A stretch of DNA of 64,000 nucleotides, taken from the NCBI GenBank assembly GCA_018242765.1, contig JAFEBH010000009.1:124001-188000 (forward strand), written 5' to 3'. The notes beneath the pieces were generated by a model. That model saw only the letters and a list, made by a program, of their open reading frames with translations, made no database searches and was not told the origin of the DNA. Origin of the DNA: Nitrospira sp. GTDB taxonomy: Bacteria > Nitrospirota > Nitrospiria > Nitrospirales > Nitrospiraceae. Below, in pieces: positions 61,202 to 64,000 of the stretch (positions within the stretch are counted from its first letter, which is position 1; every line of letters starts with the position of its first letter). A program made the translations under genes and the position numbers.

Positions 61202-63004
61202 TTACATCGTTTCTTCCAGCTGTTCCACCATCTCCCGGATCGTATCGAACCCTGATTGCCAGAAGGCTTCGGAGGTCATATCGACGCCGACGGTGGCGAG
61301 GATCTGCTCTGGCGACTGCGAACCGCCCGTGGCGAGAAGATCCAAATACTTGGGCACAAAGGAGGTTCCCTGTTCCTTGTACATACGGTACAGCGCCAAC
61401 ACGAGCAAGTTTCCAAAACTGTAGGCGTAGCAATAGAACGGGCTGGCGAAAATATGGGGAATGGTCAGCCACTCCCAGTGAAATTCCTCCGGTACTGTCA
61501 CGGCCTTGCCGAACTGTTGCCGCAGTTCCTGCCCATAGGTCTTTGCTAATTGATCGGCCGTAGCGCCCTCCGCGACCATCTGATGCGCCAGCTTTTCAAA
61601 CCGAACGAAATAGGCTTGCCGTAGCACGGTGGCATAGATGTCGTCCAATTGGCCCAACAGAAGGCCTTGCTGAACAGACTTGTTCCGTTCCTGGGACATG
61701 AGGGCGTCGGAGAGAATGCGCTCTCCAAAGACAGATGCAGTTTCCGCCAACGGCAGGGTTGAATGGAAGGTGAAGGTGGAGTGGTCTTTGGCCAGCATGC
61801 CATGGACGGCATGACCGAGTTCGTGCGCCATGGTCGCAATGTCTCTGGCTTCCCCTGTGTAGTTCAGCATGACATAGGGGGTCATGCCAGGAACGATACT
61901 GTAGCAATAGGCGCCGCCTAGTTTGCCGGGGCGTGTCGGGGCGTCGATGTGTCGATCGCGGAAGACCTGCTCGGCTAACTCAGCCAGATGAGGCGAAAAG
62001 CCCCGATAGGCGGCGAGCACCATCGTGACGGCGTCAGCGTACTTGTACTTTTTGGTTTCTGTCCGGTGCGGGGCGTAGAGATGGTATCGGCTCATCGACT
62101 TGATCTTGCAGATCTTGGCTTTCAATCTGAAATAGGTCTGAAAGATATTGGCGTTCTTGGCGCAGGACGCCAGCAGGACATCGACGGCCTGGTCTGGTAC
62201 GTCGTTGCTGAGGTTGCGACTGGCGATGGGAGAAGGAAAACGGCGGAGCCCGAGGTTTTCGGATTTCAGATCGTTCACGAGTGCTTTGTAGATCTCGCCC
62301 AGCAAATCACGCTGGGTGGCAAAGACGCGATAGAGCTCTTGATAGGCGGCCTGACGTACGGCGGCCTTCGGGTTTCGCACGTAGGTCATCAGCTCTTCCC
62401 GATTAACCGTCTTTTTCTTTCCGCCGACGGTCATGGTGAAGGTGAATCCGTTCGTTACAACATCATAGAGGGTGTGGACGGCGCTTCGGCCGGTGACGTT
62501 TTTGAGGTTGAGGATCTTTTCTTCCGGTTCCGATAGAGTGTGCGGCTTGAAGCGCCGGATGGTCTCCAAGTGATAACGCAGGTCGCCTGTGTCGGTCATC
62601 AGGCGTGCCGCATTGACGTCATCTACACTTTGCCACCAAAGTTCGAAGAACAGCAGCCGATTCGTCAGACCTGTCAGCTGCTCCTCCACCCGGGTCTTCA
62701 ACGAACGGGTGTCGGCATTTTTGGTGTTTTCGGAAAACCGCAGATACGCATAGGCCCCGAGGCGCGATGCGCCCTGCGCGATTGCCTCGCTGAGCCGGAG
62801 CAGCCTGAGAAGATCTTGGCTGGACATAGAGGGGGCCAGCGTTGATCGTGCGGCTTCCATCTTTGCAACCTTTGACTCCAGCTCGGCGAGCTGCGCGTCG
62901 ATATCGGTCACGGGATCGTTGACCAGCTGGGTCAGGTCCCATCGGTCGGGAAATGTCGATCGGCTTCGTCTGGTCGCACGTTGCGTCGTGGGCGTTCCGG
63001 CCAT
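61202..63004 (-). CDS. pepF: Oligoendopeptidase F (M3 family)
   Basis: A 600-residue cytoplasmic zinc peptidase that cleaves short peptides. The zinc site HELGHAVHG (H394) follows the usual long helical N-terminal domain; YCYSIVPGMTPYVMLNYTG and FWQSGFD at the end are M3B marks. Length is normal. No anomaly. Confidence 0.95.
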   Translation of the reverse strand: MAGTPTTQRATRRSRSTFPDRWDLTQLVNDPVTDIDAQLAELESKVAKMEAARSTLAPSMSSQDLLRLLRLSEAIAQGASRLGAYAYLRFSENTKNADTRSLKTRVEEQLTGLTNRLLFFELWWQSVDDVNAARLMTDTGDLRYHLETIRRFKPHTLSEPEEKILNLKNVTGRSAVHTLYDVVTNGFTFTMTVGGKKKTVNREELMTYVRNPKAAVRQAAYQELYRVFATQRDLLGEIYKALVNDLKSENLGLRRFPSPIASRNLSNDVPDQAVDVLLASCAKNANIFQTYFRLKAKICKIKSMSRYHLYAPHRTETKKYKYADAVTMVLAAYRGFSPHLAELAEQVFRDRHIDAPTRPGKLGGAYCYSIVPGMTPYVMLNYTGEARDIATMAHELGHAVHGMLAKDHSTFTFHSTLPLAETASVFGERILSDALMSQERNKSVQQGLLLGQLDDIYATVLRQAYFVRFEKLAHQMVAEGATADQLAKTYGQELRQQFGKAVTVPEEFHWEWLTIPHIFASPFYCYAYSFGNLLVLALYRMYKEQGTSFVPKYLDLLATGGSQSPEQILATVGVDMTSEAFWQSGFDTIREMVEQLEETM

Positions 63005-63153
63005 TGGGTACTCCTTGATGCGTAATCGAATAAAGGCCGATCATATCATCGGTTCCCTTCAGGAGAAGAGAAAAATGTGAGGCCGCAGGCGGAATCCGAC
63101 TGACTGCATTGACGGAGATGCCGAGAATGTGACAGGTTTTTGGTGTCGTCGCC

Positions 63154-63483
63154 ATGACAGAACAAGAAATCAATCGCGCCATTCAATATGTGACGGCCAG
63201 TACTTCTTATGGGAAGGACATGGTCGCCGAGATCTTGCACATCGGACTGGGTGAACTTGTGACGTTGGCCACGCAGGCCAGTCGGCAGTTCGACCGGGAG
63301 ACGCTCTTGGAATATGTGTCGCAATGGACGATCAGGCGAACAGGTCAGCCTGAACCGCTGGTCCGTGAGGTGTTGGGTTGTGCCGGCCGATGGTTGGACG
63401 ATCTGTACGAAGAGGTGGCGCAGCGTCGGCCGGGGGCACTCGGCTTGTCGCCCAACGATGACGAAGATTCGGCGCCGGTATGA
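63154..63483 (+). CDS. Hypothetical protein
   Basis: A 109-residue soluble helical protein (MTEQEINRAIQYVTASTSYG to NDDEDSAPV) with no recognised motif. It ends four bases before the start of the next gene, so the pair probably forms an operon. Function unknown. Confidence 0.6.
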   Translation: MTEQEINRAIQYVTASTSYGKDMVAEILHIGLGELVTLATQASRQFDRETLLEYVSQWTIRRTGQPEPLVREVLGCAGRWLDDLYEEVAQRRPGALGLSPNDDEDSAPV

Positions 63484-63486
63484 GCG

Positions 63487-64000
63487 ATGGCGAGATTTCG
63501 TCCGCGAAAGATATTCAGGTTGGTTGCACACCTTCACGGTGAGTATCCGGCGCAAATACCCGCGTGGAAGCGGGAGGAACAAGGACTGTCGTGCAGTCTC
63601 CATGAGCAGTGGTCTTCCCTCCATCGGCATTGCGCGGACCAATCGAGCCATCTGCGCCTGAGCCGACTTGTCCGTCGTCTCACACATCATGATTATGGGG
63701 TGAGGGAATCCGCGCTTGCCGAGTTGGAACTCGCTACCCAGTTGATTCGCACCGGAGTCCACGTCACCTTCTTGCCGGAATCTCAAGCACGGACAGCGGA
63801 TCTAGAATGCAGAATCGGTTATGAACGGTTTTTCGTTGAGGTCACAACCATGGTGGGGTCAGCAGAACGGCAGCGGCTGCCGTTGCGTGGGCTCGACTTC
63901 GATGAGGTCATCGGTCAGGAAGAAGACCGGGGTATTATTCTGACGCATCGGATTCTTGCCCGCATCCGCCAAAAGGCCAAACAATTGGCTGACTACTGTG
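63487..64000 (+). CDS. Nuclease-like hypothetical protein (3' end cut by window)
   Basis: An ATG at 63487 opens a frame that stays open to the window end (171 codons visible). The segment starting RTADLECRIGYERFFVEVTTM, written short as ADLECRIGYERFFVEVTT, has the D-(x)n-ExT arrangement and hydrophobic strands of a PD-(D/E)XK nuclease core, after a helical N-terminal domain (ALAELELATQLIRTG). Such domains occur in restriction and defence proteins. The call rests on a single motif; the rest of the gene is needed. Confidence 0.5.
   Translation, partial: MARFRPRKIFRLVAHLHGEYPAQIPAWKREEQGLSCSLHEQWSSLHRHCADQSSHLRLSRLVRRLTHHDYGVRESALAELELATQLIRTGVHVTFLPESQARTADLECRIGYERFFVEVTTMVGSAERQRLPLRGLDFDEVIGQEEDRGIILTHRILARIRQKAKQLADYC

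Noticed and set aside
1..64000. CRISPR arrays, tRNA and rRNA genes
   Set aside because: Looked for direct repeats with regular spacing and for cloverleaf or rRNA-like sequence; none was found by eye, though a tRNA scan was not possible.

Overview
The window looks like a chromosomal segment of Nitrospira (phylum Nitrospirota). The case rests on gene content: two ethylbenzene-dehydrogenase-type heme proteins of the kind proposed as the gamma subunit of periplasmic nitrite oxidoreductase (NXR), packed with a TorD-like chaperone, a Tat-type four-cluster ferredoxin, TatA and pentaheme cytochromes, plus a Pup protein, which Nitrospira is known to carry. The genus is an inference; no rRNA or tRNA gene was recognised in the window.

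Layout. 1-4.1 kb: tgt (cut by the window edge)-yajC-secD-secF, the usual Sec/queuosine operon. 4.3-8.9 kb: a three-PAS sensor kinase and its NtrC-type sigma-54 response regulator, overlapping by four bases. 9-12.4 kb: a membrane SGNH protein, a small exported protein and an aldo/keto reductase. 12.4-18 kb: a gene-poor, decayed accessory region with a MITE (perfect 16-bp inverted ends, TTAG direct repeats), a diverged repeat family flanking a HEPN-motif gene, a superinfection-immunity-like membrane protein, a BrnT-like toxin/antitoxin pair and gene fragments. 18-19.6 kb: a redoxin and a SIMPL protein. 19.8-23.7 kb: a type IIG-like restriction-methylation protein whose reading frame runs without a stop into a Fic domain, while a small Fic-antitoxin-like gene lies inside it in another frame.

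23.8-39.2 kb: a WD40 protein, then a co-directional block that reads as an NXR maturation/electron-transfer cluster: HExxH zinc-ribbon protein, Tat ferredoxin, TorD chaperone, heme protein 1, radical SAM enzyme, ten-helix membrane protein, TPR protein, TatA, NHL propeller, heme protein 2, PDZ protein and two pentaheme cytochromes c. The catalytic nxrAB genes are not in the window. Three REP-like inverted-repeat elements start at or just after stop codons in this block.

39.3-46.9 kb: a second accessory region of toxin-antitoxin (TA) modules, a large lipoprotein, a multiply frameshifted pseudogene and fragments that copy the 3' ends of neighbouring genes. In three places TA-type cargo sits between an intact gene's 3' end and a decayed copy of such an end. 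Four TA-type loci also share a promoter whose -10 box ends 6-10 bases before the first start codon, suggesting leaderless mRNAs.

46.9-64 kb: a GGDEF/HDOD signalling operon, a methyltransferase-like pair, a PQQ-type sugar dehydrogenase, a K+-independent-type H+-pyrophosphatase, an isolated pup gene, recJ, a RelA/SpoT protein, a DUF192 protein, a zinc ribbon protein, a flavodoxin, a Bfd-like ferredoxin behind a Fur-like palindrome, an RluE-like pseudouridine synthase, oligoendopeptidase F, and a two-gene unit whose second gene, cut by the window end, looks nuclease-like.
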